Below, piece by piece: positions 42,941 through 53,591 of a DNA stretch of 64,000 bases; positions within the stretch are counted from its first letter, which is position 1, and each line of letters opens with the position of its first letter. Origin of the DNA: Platanthera guangdongensis (Eukaryota > Streptophyta > Magnoliopsida > Asparagales > Orchidaceae); the NCBI GenBank assembly GCA_039583875.1, contig CM077165.1, positions 74,016,757 through 74,080,756 of the forward strand. The letters are read 5' to 3'. The position numbers and the translations under genes were made by a program. The notes under the pieces are model-generated. The model worked only from the letters and a program-made list of their open reading frames with translations. It was not told the DNA's origin and did not search any database.

Positions 42941-45854
42941 ATGGCTGTTTCTGTTGCTGTTCTCACCGCCATGAAATTTGATGCCGGCTTCGACATAGAC
43001 ATGGAGTCCTTCAGCACGACAGATCAGGTTTTTCAGGACATCTTGGAGCTATTCAAAGAGCAGAAACTTGCTGCAATCATGACCACAAGGATTAAGCTTG
43101 CTGCTGATGAGATTAAAGAGTGGGTCTACACTGCCCACAATCAGGATCAAAACACCATTGTTGGAACCATCTCTGGCGCACAGGTACCCTTGACCCCAGC
43201 AATTCTGACAGAGGTTTTTGAGATAAGTGTTGGTGGAGATTCTGTTGATTTATCTGGAGAAGAATATGCTGACTTGCTTGCCAGAATGGGTCATTCTGAG
43301 GCTAACTCTAGCAAGCTGTTGAAGAAGCATCTGTCTGTGGAATATAGATTCCTAGCTGATGTAGTTGGGAAGGTCCTATTGGCTAAGCACTCTGCCCATG
43401 ATACAATTTCCAGGTATCAGCTCTGCTTAATGGGAGCCATAGTGGACAGGAAGAATCTGAACTGGGGAGAGGTCTTCTTTGACCTCATTAAGAAGAAAAT
43501 TAACAAAAGTTTTGTAACTTTTGGAAGGATATTAGGCATTTTTCTGCAGAATAGGTGCCCTGCATTGCTGGTATCCTCTGGGATTCACATAAATGCTTCC
43601 AAGAGACTGTCTTGTGCTCTTTTTGGCAAATGGGATAGGCAGATCCTCAAGCCCAGCAGGCCCTCTTCCAGCACTCCTTCAGGCACCAGGACTGTCAGAG
43701 TCACTTCCCCTCAGGTCTTTGCCCCTGCAGCTGACCTGCCTGCTGATGCCTCTCCTCCTCCTCCTCCAATTCCATCTCTTCCAATTCCACCCACCATTCA
43801 AATTCCATCCACCATCATCATCTCCAGCCCTTCTCCAACCTCTCAACCATCTCCAATCCCTACTCTTCCAACCACAAAAGACCAATTCCATCCATTATAC
43901 TCCTACCCTCCAACAGACATTTGCCACTTCATCACCCTCCATTCCATCCTTCAACCTCATTGATGGTTCCTTCATGGATGACTCACCATCCTCTCCTCCT
44001 GAGCTACCCTCATCCTCAACATCTTATCAAGACCTTCTGCAAGAAATCATTGATCAACCCACCTTCACACCATCTATCTCCATCCCACTATCCTCCATCA
44101 CCACCTTACCCACACCTCAACCATCTCTTCCTCCATACACTAGCTCTCCACTACCATCATCAATAGCTACACCTCCATCCTCTACCTCTGCTCCAGTCCC
44201 TACTAAGCAAGTAGATATTCCAGCCCTTGCTGACAGGCTTTATGAATTGCTAGCCCCCAGGCTATCTCTTCTTTTGGAGACCTCCTTGGCTCCATTAATC
44301 CAGTCAGTGGCAGCTCTTTCTGCCAGGCTCTCCTCTTTATTCCCTCAGGCAGCCCCTTCAGTAGTGTGCCTTGATCCAACTCTGTCTGAATCTAGGCAGG
44401 GGGAGATGCCCTATGAAGTGAGCCTGCCTACTGCTGTTCTTGCTGTTTCAGTGAGCCTGCCTGCTGCTGTTCTTGTTGTTTCTTCAGTTCTTACTACTGC
44501 TACTACTACTGCTGCTGTGTTTCAAGATCCAGTTCAACCTCCTGTTGCAGTCTTTTCAATAGACCTCAGGTCTTTGCTCTCAGAATTTGATTCAATGTAT
44601 TTCAGTTGTCTGCCAGAGACAGTTTCTATCCAGCCCCCAGAGGATTTGCTCAAGACCCTTGTGCCCTTCTCTTGTTGTGACTCCAGCATCCTAACTTCCT
44701 TTGTTAACTCAGTTTATGCTGCTGCCCCAACTGCTGTCATTACTGCTCTTGAACCTTCTGTATATATTGTTGTTACTGCTGCTTCAACTTCAACTGCTGC
44801 TCCAGAACCTTATGTATCTACTGTTGTCACTACTGCTACTGCTTCAACTTCTGCTACTCCAACCTCTGCTGCCTCATCTGCTTCAATCCAGCTCAAGAAA
44901 GATTTGATGAAGAAGATTGATGCTCTTTATGATGATCAAAGTTCTGAAACTGATGAGTTCAGGACAGATTCTGATGATTCTTCTGCTACCATTACCAGGA
45001 AGAGAAAGGCAAGGAGCAAAGCCATGAAGAGGGTACCTCCAGCCAAGGTCAAGGATAACAATGACATACCATATTATATCCTTCATGATTGCCCCATAAT
45101 TGAGCACTGGATGCAGTACTCAAAGAATCAACTTAAAGCAATGAAGATGAAAAGGAAATATGAAAAAGGATCCTCTCAATTCTAACATCCTCCTCCTCCT
45201 CCACCACCTCCTCCTGATGCAGGTGCAGGTGGAAGTTCAGCTGCTCAACCCCCTGCTAGAAGTCAAACCCCCTATCAGTCACATGTCAGATCTTATCATA
45301 GGGGAAGCCAGTCCAGGGGCTCTCAATCAAGAAGAGGAGGCTATAGAGGCAATCAAAGAGAATTCCAGGTTTACTCTAAAGGATACTCAAGGCAACATCC
45401 CTACTCCAGGCAAGGACAAATCTCTTCTGACACTACCTCTGGTCCTTTTCCCTATAAATTGAAGGAAACAGTTTCATCCAGGCCTCCTCAGGACAATCCA
45501 TCTAATAGATATGAGCCACCAGTGCCATTTGAAGATCCTGAGAACAGTCCAGCTGCTTGGACTGCAAGAATGAAAGAGCTTGCTGCACTGGATCAGATTA
45601 AGAAAGCTAGAGAGCAAGGCAGAGACTCCTCCAACATCACTACAATATCTGATCAGAGAAAGAAAGAGTTGGAAAGACATGGGTCAAGCAAATTCTTTGA
45701 TTCTGATAGATACATGGAGCTGCATCCTGAAGCTGTAGTTCCCAGGCCCAAACAGCAAACCTCTTTAGGTGCAGCAGATGATACAAGATCAAAGAAGGAA
45801 GCTCTCAACCCCAACAGAGAAATCAAACTCATTAAGAGCAAGGAAAAGAAATGA
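42941..45854 (+). pseudogene. SIRE-B env-like ORF (third ORF after pol)
   Basis: Starts at ATG 42941 (MAVSVAVLTAMKFDAG). The N-terminal part of about 240 residues is a globular domain (IKEWVYTAHNQDQNT, KHLSVEYRFLADVVGKVL, FGRILGIFLQNR, SKRLSCALFGKWDR) shared with SIRE-A1. A Pro/Ser-rich stretch follows, with a +1 frame displacement between about 43860 and 43960, continuing in the 43593-45185 frame. Then come a long Ala/Thr/Val-rich linker, a Lys/Arg patch, a TAA at 45183, an Arg/Gly/Ser/Tyr-rich segment, and a conserved C-terminus (KELAALDQIKKAREQG, YMELHPEAVVPR). No clear signal peptide or transmembrane segment. Function unknown; the name reflects position only. Confidence 0.82.
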
Positions 45855-46009
45855 TTATGTAAGGTGATAATCATCTTGACTTCTTATTATTATCTGGGAT
45901 GATATATATATCTGTGGTTCTACAATGTCCAGCTTTTTGTTTTTCTGTATTGTTGCTTGTATGTTGTTATTTAATTTTTCCAAACTCTGTAAATAGTAAT
46001 CCTAACCCA

Positions 46010-46023
46010 AATAAGGGGGAGAT
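46010..46023 (+). other. SIRE-B polypurine tract
   Basis: AAATAAGGGGGAGAT directly before the 3' LTR. Confidence 0.88.
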
Positions 46024-47534
46024 TGTTAGAACACCCTATTACTAATTTGGGTAAGGATCACTATGTCTCTAGGAAACCAATGTTTGACCTCCTGTATAGC
46101 TCAAAAGGTCAATTAGAGTTGAGTCTAAGGGTTAGAAGTCTAAGTTTGGAAGCTGCCCTTAAGACCAAGAATTTTTTAGTTTGAGACTAAGTCATATTGT
46201 CGAGCTCAGCACGACGATTCGTCGAACTTCGATCGACGATCGTCTAGCTCAACTTCGACAGATCGTCGAACTCCATTTGACGATCGCTGAGCTCATCTTC
46301 AACAAATCGTCGAACTCCATTCGACGATCTGCGAGCTCAATTCGACGATCTTGACTCAGTATTGGATCTCTATCTCTGAGCTCAGTTCGACGATCTTTAA
46401 GCTCAGATCGACGATATTGTGTTGCTGTATAAGTTCATATCGCTGAGCTCAGTTCGACGATAGCAGAGCTCACTTCGACGTTTTTATGATAACTTCAAGG
46501 ATTTTCAAGATTCAAATTCAGATCAGTTAAGGAGTTATTCTGTAATTAATTCAGAAGATTTTCTAGCCGTTTTCATTTATTTCTGGACCAAGTTTCAAGG
46601 TATTTTCAAGGAATATTTCTGTGGACTTTCCTCCAGAAGACATTTTGCAATTAAGGATGCAATTAATGCAGGCCAACGGCTATTCTTGACAGAGGATGTT
46701 TTTCTATTCAGTACCAGAGAATAAAAGACAAGATTTTTGAATCTCTCAAGAACTGAGAACTCAGATCACAAACAAGAACAAGATATTCTCTGTCTCAAAG
46801 AATTCTCTGAAGAACACACACCCAAGAAGATCAAACTTTCTGAAATCTTCTGATCTCTCTTGTCTCAAGTGTTCAAGGCCAACATCTTTCAAGACTCCAG
46901 ACACCTAACATTTCAGCTGTTGCTGAAATCATCTTTTCCTAGAGATCAACTTCTGAAGGCCTATCACCCTACATCAAAGCTTCTTTTCTGGAACATCTCA
47001 AGGACTCAGGGGGAGCTTTGACACCATCAAATCCACATAGTCTTCTAAGCTGCTTTGAGAAAGAGAAGACTTCCATCATTCTCTCACCCCCATCTCTATA
47101 AAGGGTTTCTCAAACTCCCTTCAAAAGTTTGAGCTTGGTTTTTGAGCACCTTGTCAAAAGCTCATTGGTGGCAAGACACCTAATCAAAAAATCTGATTTG
47201 GTTTTTGAGCACCTTATCAAAAGCTCATTGGTGCCCAGGACACCTGATCAACTTATCCTGCAGTGGATTCCTACCTAGGGTGGTAGAAGAGTGGATGTAC
47301 CCAAATTTAGGGGAACCACTATATTTCCTTGTGTCATCTGGCTTGCTTGTCTTTATTTTTGTTTCTGGCTGTGATTGTTCTGTGATGATTTTGTGATTAG
47401 TTTAGTTCTGTGATTAGATTTAATAATTGCTTCCATACTCACTCACATTACAACAATTGTTGTAAAAAGTTTTCAAGCACTATATACTCTATTCACCCCC
47501 CCTCTAGAGTATATCAGATCTAGCTGCACTTTCA
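46024..47534 (+). repeat. SIRE-B 3' LTR
   Basis: TGTTAGAACACCC...CTGCACTTTCA, 1511 bp, homologous to 35620-37128 throughout. The first 60 bases show three differences between the copies. Confidence 0.95.
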
Positions 47535-47539
47535 TAATC
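47535..47539. repeat. Target-site duplication of SIRE-B, right copy (TAATC)
   Basis: Matches 35615-35619 exactly, followed by COP-C LTR continuing CCTCGTTGAGCAG. Confidence 0.94.
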
Positions 47540-47689
47540 CCTCGTTGAGCAGATCAGTGTGTTGGACTATGTGTACTCTCTCTATTGGAGTGTACTTATT
47601 TTCAAGTACAGGGCTGTGATAATGCAAAAGCAGACAAGGAGCAAGGATGGGTCAAAGAGCAGCTCATGGGTGGAAAGACGAAAAATCGT

Positions 47690-47885
47690 CTAAGTAATAA
47701 TCGACGAGAATCACTAGTGATTCTCGCCGAATCGTCGAGAATCACTAGCTGATACTCGCCGACTCTATCCGGCTAACTCAGAGCGTGCTTATCTGTCGCT
47801 AAGTCAAAATCGTCGAGAATCACTGACTGATTCTCGATTGGCATAATTCCTTCGACGAGAATGACCTTCGATTCTCGCCGACTTT
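47690..47885. repeat. GAGAATCA dyad array in COP-C 5' LTR
   Basis: Includes a perfect 22-bp palindrome at 47705-47726 (arm CGAGAATCACT followed by its reverse complement) and at least three looser copies, mostly beginning TCGTCGAGAATCA or TCGACGAGAAT. The flanking TCGTCGA/TCGACGA words match the Sirevirus dyad core. Confidence 0.92.
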
Positions 47886-48002
47886 GCCTTAGGAAAATTT
47901 TTTGGAACCCGCTGGACCGGACTCAGCCGCTGGCGCTGTTTTGAACCGGGCTTGGGGTTTCTTGTTGGTGGGGCCCACAACAGTCATCTTGAAGACCTAA
48001 TG

Positions 48003-48010
48003 TATAAATA
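48003..48010 (+). promoter_or_regulatory. TATA box in COP-C 5' LTR
   Basis: TATAAATA in a GACCTAATG...CATCTG context, repeated at 50600-50607 in the 3' LTR. A plausible core promoter about 0.9 kb before the LTR end. Confidence 0.62.
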
Positions 48011-48902
48011 CATCTGTATTTTTGAACAGTAATACAAGACAGAAAAACGCATAAGCGATTTTGAAACAGGAAGAAGTCGAGCCGCCGACGTGACCTAGAT
48101 CGGAAATCCTTCTCTGCCGCCGCCGTCGCCGCTCGTGCCGGTTGATCGCCGCCTTTGATCGTGGTTTCTTCCAGATCTCCCGGCGACAGAAGCTCAGCCA
48201 AGCACAGCGTCTTACGCGTCTAACCAGAGATCCTTTGTCTCTTGATTTGTTTATCGGGAAAACCTTCCCCTTCTGAATCGATCGAGACGATCGATCCTAG
48301 TGTGACCGTTGGAAGATCTTGCTAGCTTTGCTACGAAGATTGAATCTCCAAAGAACAGCCGCAGCACGCCGTTGTCGCCGCCGATCCCGAGAACCAAGCC
48401 GTCGCCCTTCTTGTCACCGCCGGTTTTGGGAGAGATTCTCTCTAAGTGAGATTTAGGGTTGTGGACTCTTCGTTGACTTCAAGAACACGTCGTCGAACGA
48501 AGAGGGACACCTTATTCTCCATAAGTTGTTTGTATTTCTTATACAATCTATTTTCAAGTTCTTTGTAACGGACCGATTGGTCCATAGTTGTAAGGGTTGG
48601 GTGCAACCCGTGTTGTGGGAGTGGTGACTCCTACGTATGGAAGGGTTCCTTCCGTTAGTACAAGGATTAGATTTCAATCCTGTTGGTAAAGTGACCGAGT
48701 CGTCCTTGGTTGGGAGATAGGTCGAAGGGGGAAAGTGGACGTACCCAAATCGGGGAACCACTATAATTTGCTTTTGTCCTTTCTATGCTGTGTTGTTTTG
48801 TTTTCCTGTGCAGGTACGACTTTAATTCCGCAAAAACGCTGCAAGACACATATTCCCCCCCCCCCATAGGTGAAGGTAGTTGACACTAAGTGGACTTTCA
48901 AG

Positions 48903-48918
48903 TGGTATCAAAGCGAGG
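48903..48918 (+). other. COP-C primer-binding site
   Basis: TGGTATCAAAGCGAGG, two bases after the LTR end. The same variant initiator tRNA-Met site as in SIRE-A1. Confidence 0.9.
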
Positions 48919-48990
48919 TTACTCAACAAAGAGGTTAACACCTTGAGTAAGGTCCTGCCACTAGTGTCAAGAAGAAGGCAGACATCTACT

Positions 48991-49690
48991 ATGGACAGAC
49001 TCAAGTACACAGGCAAGATCCTAGTGTGCACCAGGCTAAACTTTCCTATCTGGAAGGAAAGGATTAGGTTCTACATGGAAGCGGTCGATCCCCGACTCTT
49101 CATTATCGTGGAGGAGGGACCTTATGTCCCCACTAAGGCCTCCACCATTGATCCTACCAAGAAAGTGCCAAAGAAAATTTCTGAAATGGACAAGGATGAG
49201 ATGGTGCTGGTGGGACTTGACAAGAAGGCGCAGAACATTCTGGTCAGCACGGTCGATGACTCAATGATGCAGAATTTCTGCAACTGCAGGACAGCAAAGG
49301 AAATCTGGCACTGCCTGATTATCCTAATGGAGGGCACTGATGAAGTGAGGGATGATCGGAGATCCCTCCTGAACCAGAAATATGAGGCCTTCAGACAAGG
49401 GCCTAAGGAAGAGATAGGAGTCACCTTTGAGAACTTCCTCAAGATTATCAATGCCCTCAAAGGATATGGAAGTGTGTTCACTAATGGTGAACTTAATGAT
49501 AAATTCCTTAGGTCCCTTACTAAGGAATGGGACACAAAAATCTGCGCCATCCGAGAGTTTGGCAGACTTGCTGAAACAGACCCGCAAATTCTGTTTGGGA
49601 AGCTGATGTCCTATGAGCTTCAACTGAACACCAGGAAAGCAAAAGAAGAAGCAGAGAAGGCTGCAGCCAAGGAACAAGGACACCTCTCTC
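48991..49690 (+). CDS. COP-C gag (UBN2-type), open but truncated
   Basis: ATG at 48991 (MDRLKYTGKILVCTRLNF). Open for about 233 codons of recognisable Gag: IWKERIRFYMEAVDPRLF, AKEIWHCLIILMEGTDEV, RRSLLNQKYEAF, LTKEWDTKICAIREF and YELQLNTRKAKEEAEK, a helix-rich Gag core without a zinc knuckle. At about 49685-49695 the sequence jumps to the RNase H C-terminus in another frame, so the ORF continues with unrelated residues to 49773. It could still make a capsid-like protein. I chose the ATG because the upstream reading starts inside the LTR. Confidence 0.85.
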
Positions 49691-49800
49691 TGTTATGTCC
49701 CCACGTACAAGCAAATTGCAGATATTTTCACAAAGCCCTTAGACGAAGCCAAGTTCAGTCTTTTCAAAACTGAATTGGGGATGCTAAACTATGAGGAATG
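49690..49800 (+). pseudogene. COP-C RNase H C-terminal remnant
   Basis: In the second frame: YVPTYKQIADIFTKPL then FSLFKTELGML and a TGA at about 49799. This is the standard end of copia RNase H. It defines the deletion: everything from the gag C-terminus to here is gone. Confidence 0.88.
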
Positions 49801-50111
49801 AAGACTACAGAAGCTCCAGGCTCGTGCATCTAGGAGGAGCCTCTGCCAGGAACTCAAGTGTGAGTACAGGTGCAAGAACTGAGGGGGATCAAGGGGTCAA
49901 ATGCAACAGACCCAGATTTGCAGAAGCCGAGAAGGGGTAGATTACCCTCTTGGCTAAGGCTAAGGCTAAGGTGGCTCCAAGTTAACTTTCAAGAAATTGG
50001 TATTTGTAATGAATATCTCTCTCAACTCAATTTTAAGTTTATGATTTTCATTCCCATACGCTCTATTCACCTTAGCTTGTAGGGTTTAGGCTTCTTCAAA
50101 TAGGGGGAGAT
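49801..50111 (+). other. COP-C 3' untranslated region and polypurine tract
   Basis: About 300 bp with no recognisable gene. Purine-rich blocks (GAGGGGGATCAAGGGG at about 49880) may be secondary PPTs. The terminal AAATAGGGGGAGAT at 50099-50111 primes the plus strand. Confidence 0.78.
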
Positions 50112-51491
50112 TGTTGGGTATCGTATCCACAACGTACCTGATTTGAAGAAGCCCCTGAACAAGCTAAGGTAAATAGACAATGTATTTGATGAAATCTTTT
50201 AAGTTGTGCTTGCAGTTATTCCACGCTAAGTACACACCAATGTCAGGGTGCAGTAGGTCAATATACACAGGTCTGCGCGACGTAATCCCTCGTTGAGCAG
50301 ATCAGTGTGTTGGCCTACGAGTACTCTCTCTATTGGAGTGTACTTATTTTCAAGTACAGGGCTGTGATAATGCAAAATAAGACAAGGAGCAAGGATGGGT
50401 ATAATTCCTTCGAGAATCACTAACTGATTCTCGATTGGCATAATTCCTTCGACGAGAATGACCTTCGATTCTCGCCGACTTTGCCTTAGGAAAATTTTCT
50501 GGAACCCGCTGGACCGGACTCAGCCGCTGGCACTGTTTTGAACTGGGCTTGGGGTTTCTTGTTGGTGGGGCCCACAACGGTCATCTTGAAGACCTAATGT
50601 ATAAATACATCTGTATTTTTGAACAGTAATACAAGACAGAAAAACGCATACGCGATTTTGAAACTGGAAGAAGTCGAGCCGCCGACGTGACCTAGATCGG
50701 AAATCCTTCTCCGCCGCCGCCGTCGCCGCTCGTGCCAGTTGATCGCCGCCTTTGATCGTGGTTTCTTCCAGATCTCCCGGCGATAGAAGCTCAGCCAAGC
50801 ACAGCGTCTAACCAGAGATCCTTTGTCTCTTGATTTGTTGATCAGGAAAACCTTCCCCTTCCGAATCGATCGAGATGATCAATCCTAGTGTGACCATTGG
50901 AAGATCTTGCTAGCTTTGCTATGAAGATTGAATCTCCAAAGAACAGCCGCAGCACGCCGTTGTCGCCGCCGATCCCGAGATCCAAGCCGCCGCCCTTCTT
51001 GCCGCCGCCGGTTTCGGGAGAGATTCTCTCTAAGTGAGATTTAGGGTTGTGGACTCTTCGTTGACTTCAAGAACACGTCGTCGAACGAAGAGAGACACCT
51101 TATTCTTCATAAGTTGTTTATATTTCTTATACAATCTATTTTCAAGTTCTTTGTAACGGACCGATTGGTCCCTAGTTGTAAGGGTTCGGTGCAACCCGTG
51201 TTGTGGGAGTGGTGACTCCTACGTGTGGAAGGGTTCCTTCCGTTAGTGAAAGGATTGGATTTCAATCCTGTTGGTGAAGTGACCGAGTCATCCCTGGTTA
51301 GGAGATATGTCGAAGGGGGAAAGTGGACGTACCCAAATCGGGGAACCACTATAATTTGCTTGTGTCCTTTCTGTGCTGTGTTGTTTTGTTTTCTTGTGCA
51401 GGTACGACTTTAATTCCGCAAAAATGCTGCAAGACACCTATTCCCCCCCCCCCCCCATAGGTGAAGGTAGTTGACAATAAGTGGACTTTCA
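50112..51491 (+). repeat. COP-C 3' LTR (1380 bp)
   Basis: TGTTGGGTATCG...GTGGACTTTCA. Homologous to the 5' LTR except for the loss of most of the dyad array between GGATGGGT and ATAATTCC (near 50400). TATAAATA at 50600-50607. Confidence 0.94.
50600..50607 (+). promoter_or_regulatory. TATA box in COP-C 3' LTR
   Basis: TATAAATA, same context as 48003-48010. Confidence 0.6.
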
Positions 51492-51496
51492 GCTTC
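51492..51496. repeat. Target-site duplication of COP-C, right copy (GCTTC)
   Basis: Repeats 35439-35443; TEK-D LTR resumes with ACACATCATTCC. Confidence 0.93.
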
Positions 51497-52683
51497 ACAC
51501 ATCATTCCTATGTCCGTTCTCGCTTACGGACTCTAAACAATGGGGACTTCACACATCTACCTGAAGGAACGCCTCCAACTCACCGCAAACTCGCGAGAGC
51601 GGGCTTCCTATGCAAAGAAGGAGACCTACTCATGCTCAAGAAGAGAATCGTTACTCTTGCGTTATTCTTTGGCGTCATGGAAAAGTAAGCGAATGAAAAG
51701 CACCGCACTCTCTTCGCCTCCGTGGATCCGGAGTCATCTCGCGATTTGGAGCTTCGAAGCTCCTCCAATGGCCGGATCTAGCTTCTTCTCACTTCCTTGG
51801 CTCTCCTCTCTCTCTAAGCTTTAGAAAGATAAGAACTCATGAAAAGTGAGGGTTTCTAAGGCCCAATCCCGGGTATATCCCATCAGGAACAACCCCCAGC
51901 CGTTGGATCATCAATTAAAGAAACGAACGGCTTTGATCGGGACTGAAATGCCCAATCTGGATCGCACACGGCCTGGCACACACCCGTGTTCAGGGCCGTG
52001 TGCCTCATTCGCCGTCAAAATCGACGCGCCTGGAACAACACACGGGTATCAAACATGCCCGTGTTCGACCTAACACGCCCGTATTCCACCTGACACGGCC
52101 GTGTGGCCGGCCGTGTACCCCCATCGATTTTCCCCGAAAAGAACCCGAGCACTGCATGGGTTCTAGGACACGCCCGTGTCCTTGCCCGTGTCTACTTCAA
52201 CACGCCTGGGCTCCAGGCCATGTACACGGTCTCGACACTCGACACTTCGTCGAGCGAAGATCGTAGACCTGACGACATGGCCTTCGACACGCCCGTGTCC
52301 TAGGCCGTGTGCCTTGTCTCGACACATCGTCGAACAAAATGTCGACTTCCCGGGACGAGTGTCGACACGGGTCGACACGCCCTGCGACACGCCCGTGTCG
52401 CAGGCCGTGTGCCATGTCTCGACACTTTGTCGAGCGCGGAGTGTCGAGTTTGCGGGCTGAGTGTCGACACGGGTCGACACGCCCTGCGACACGCCCGTGC
52501 CGCAGGCCGTGTGCCCAGTCTCGACACAATGTCGAGAGCAAAATGTAGACTTCCCGGCTGAGTGTCGACACAAGCTTGACACGCCCTGGGACACGCCCAT
52601 GTCCCAGGCCGTGTGCCTGCAGCCAGAACCCAAAACTGGCCCAAAACATCCCCCGTCGCTCTTTTGAGTTTCGGGGCGTTACA
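51497..52683 (-). repeat. TEK-D 3' LTR, proximal piece
   Basis: Completes the LTR interrupted at 35443 and ends CGGGGCGTTACA. Holds the hairpin array at 51960-52625. Cys/His/Arg-rich ORFs here (52000-52667, both strands) are repeat artefacts. Confidence 0.93.
51960..52625. repeat. CC-loop hairpin and GTCGAC array, TEK-D 3' LTR
   Basis: Repeated ACACG-CC-CGTGT hairpins with different outer arms, GTGTCGACACGGGTCGACACG phrases and TCGTCGA words, arranged in an approximate 120-130-bp higher-order unit (52330-52600). The unit at 52585-52608 has arm CCTGGGACACG and a decayed right half (CATGTCCCAGG). Confidence 0.9.
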
Positions 52684-52710
52684 ACTCTCCCCCTCTTAAA
52701 AGAATTTCGT
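52684..52710 (-). other. TEK-D polypurine tract
   Basis: AAGAGGGGGAGAGT on the minus strand just before the LTR, preceded by GGACGAAATTCTTTT as in TEK-A. Confidence 0.85.
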
Positions 52711-52734
52711 CCACTAAATTATATATAAAGGAAA

Positions 52735-53590
52735 GACATGTACAAAACCAAAATTTGTACCTGAGCGGAACAACTCTGCATACTCGTCAAGCATAATCTG
52801 CTATCGCTCCTAAGAGAGCTCCTCAATCCGTACGGGCTTTACTTTTGTCGTCAACCCACTATCAACCGGTGCTTGATCGACCGCGATCAATCGCGTAGGC
52901 TCTGGCACCACCTTCTGTAGCACCGAAATATGGGATACATCATGTAGAACACTAAGCTCCACTGAAAGCTTCAATTGATAGGCCACTTCACCAACCCGCT
53001 CCAGAACCTCAAACGGCCCAAAGTACCTCGGGCTTAGCCTTTTTCAATCACCGCACCCGCGTGACACCCTTGGACGGCTTGATCTTTAAGTACACATAGT
53101 CTCCCACGGCGAACTCCACGTTCCTGTGCTTGGCATTATAGTACTTCGCTTGCCGGTCCGGAGCGATAAGCAACCTCTCCCGAATGCTTCGCACCAACAA
53201 AGTAACATCCTCCACTTCGAATCGCTTACACAACTTGACTCACCCGTTTCCAGCCAGGACAACGTCGTGCGACATCTTCTACCATATAAAGATGGTCTTC
53301 CCATTGCTTTCCAAAGTCCAAGACACACCTGCAGAGCATGCTTTCCATAGTTCTATTGACCATCTCGGTCTGCCCATCCGTTTGCGGATGAAAGGCTATG
53401 CTGAATATTAACTTTGTCCCCAACATTTGCTGCACAAGCCTCCTACCATTGGACGTGAACCGCCCTTCTCGGTCACTCACGATGCTGCGGGGCACATCAT
53501 GAAGCCGTACTATATTATCCACATATAGTTTTTCCAACGTCTCCACCGGATCATCCTTCCTCTGCGGAATGAAATGCGACACCTTCGTTA
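52735..53590 (-). pseudogene. TEK-D integrase core and C-terminus, chromodomain core deleted
   Basis: Minus-strand pieces. 53226-53582: HFIPQRKDDPVETLEKLYVD, SIVSDREGRFTS (second D) and QTDGQTEMVNRTME (E). 53048-53233: VGDYVYLKIKPSKGV. Then the GPF module and VKPVRIE at about 52825. Relative to TEK-A, 75 bp (25 codons) of the chromodomain are missing between two GAGGA repeats; the following ELS...YAELF tail survives with two stops. The first catalytic D lies near 53592-53600, where a stop occurs. Confidence 0.85.
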
Positions 53591-53591
53591 A

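Larger units (their letters stand above)
35620..47534 (+). mobile_element. SIRE-B: Sirevirus-type Ty1/copia element, full length
   Basis: An 11.9-kb plus-strand element with LTRs of 1509 and 1511 bp, PBS, gag, pol, env-like ORF and PPT, and TAATC duplications. Pol is nearly open. Gag keeps a single frame with six stops. The env-like ORF has one frameshift and one stop. It is the best template here for reading Sirevirus domain boundaries. Confidence 0.96.
47540..48900 (+). repeat. COP-C 5' LTR, second piece
   Basis: Continues the LTR to ...GTGGACTTTCA. It holds about 240 bp of GAGAATCACT dyads that are deleted from the 3' LTR, a TATA box at 48003-48010, and an 11-base C run at 48855-48865 that is 14 bases in the 3' LTR. 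ORFs here (47923-48761) are incidental. Confidence 0.92.
35444..51491 (+). mobile_element. COP-C: Ty1/copia gag-only deletion derivative, split by SIRE-B
   Basis: Plus-strand element with 5' LTR (35444-35619 plus 47540-48900), PBS, gag, a short RNase H tail, PPT and 3' LTR (50112-51491). GCTTC duplications flank it. The internal region is only about 1.2 kb: protease, integrase, RT and nearly all RNase H are missing, while gag is largely open. This is the structure of gag-only non-autonomous LTR elements that depend on a helper's Pol. Confidence 0.92.

Noticed and set aside
44701..44907. Leucine-repeat ORF, possible coiled coil or signal peptide
   Set aside because: Shadow frame of the Ala/Thr/Val-rich env-like linker.
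42941..45854. True envelope glycoprotein
   Set aside because: I see no signal peptide, membrane-spanning segment or furin-like site; only the position matches.
48855..48865. Poly-C run as a functional signal
   Set aside because: Length differs between the two LTRs (11 versus 14), as expected of slippage; no evidence of function.
51960..52667. Overlapping ORFs with repeated CRHGSTRP and VDTPCDTP phrases that look like Cys-rich peptides
   Set aside because: They occur in several frames of both strands of the hairpin array in an LTR; repeat artefacts.
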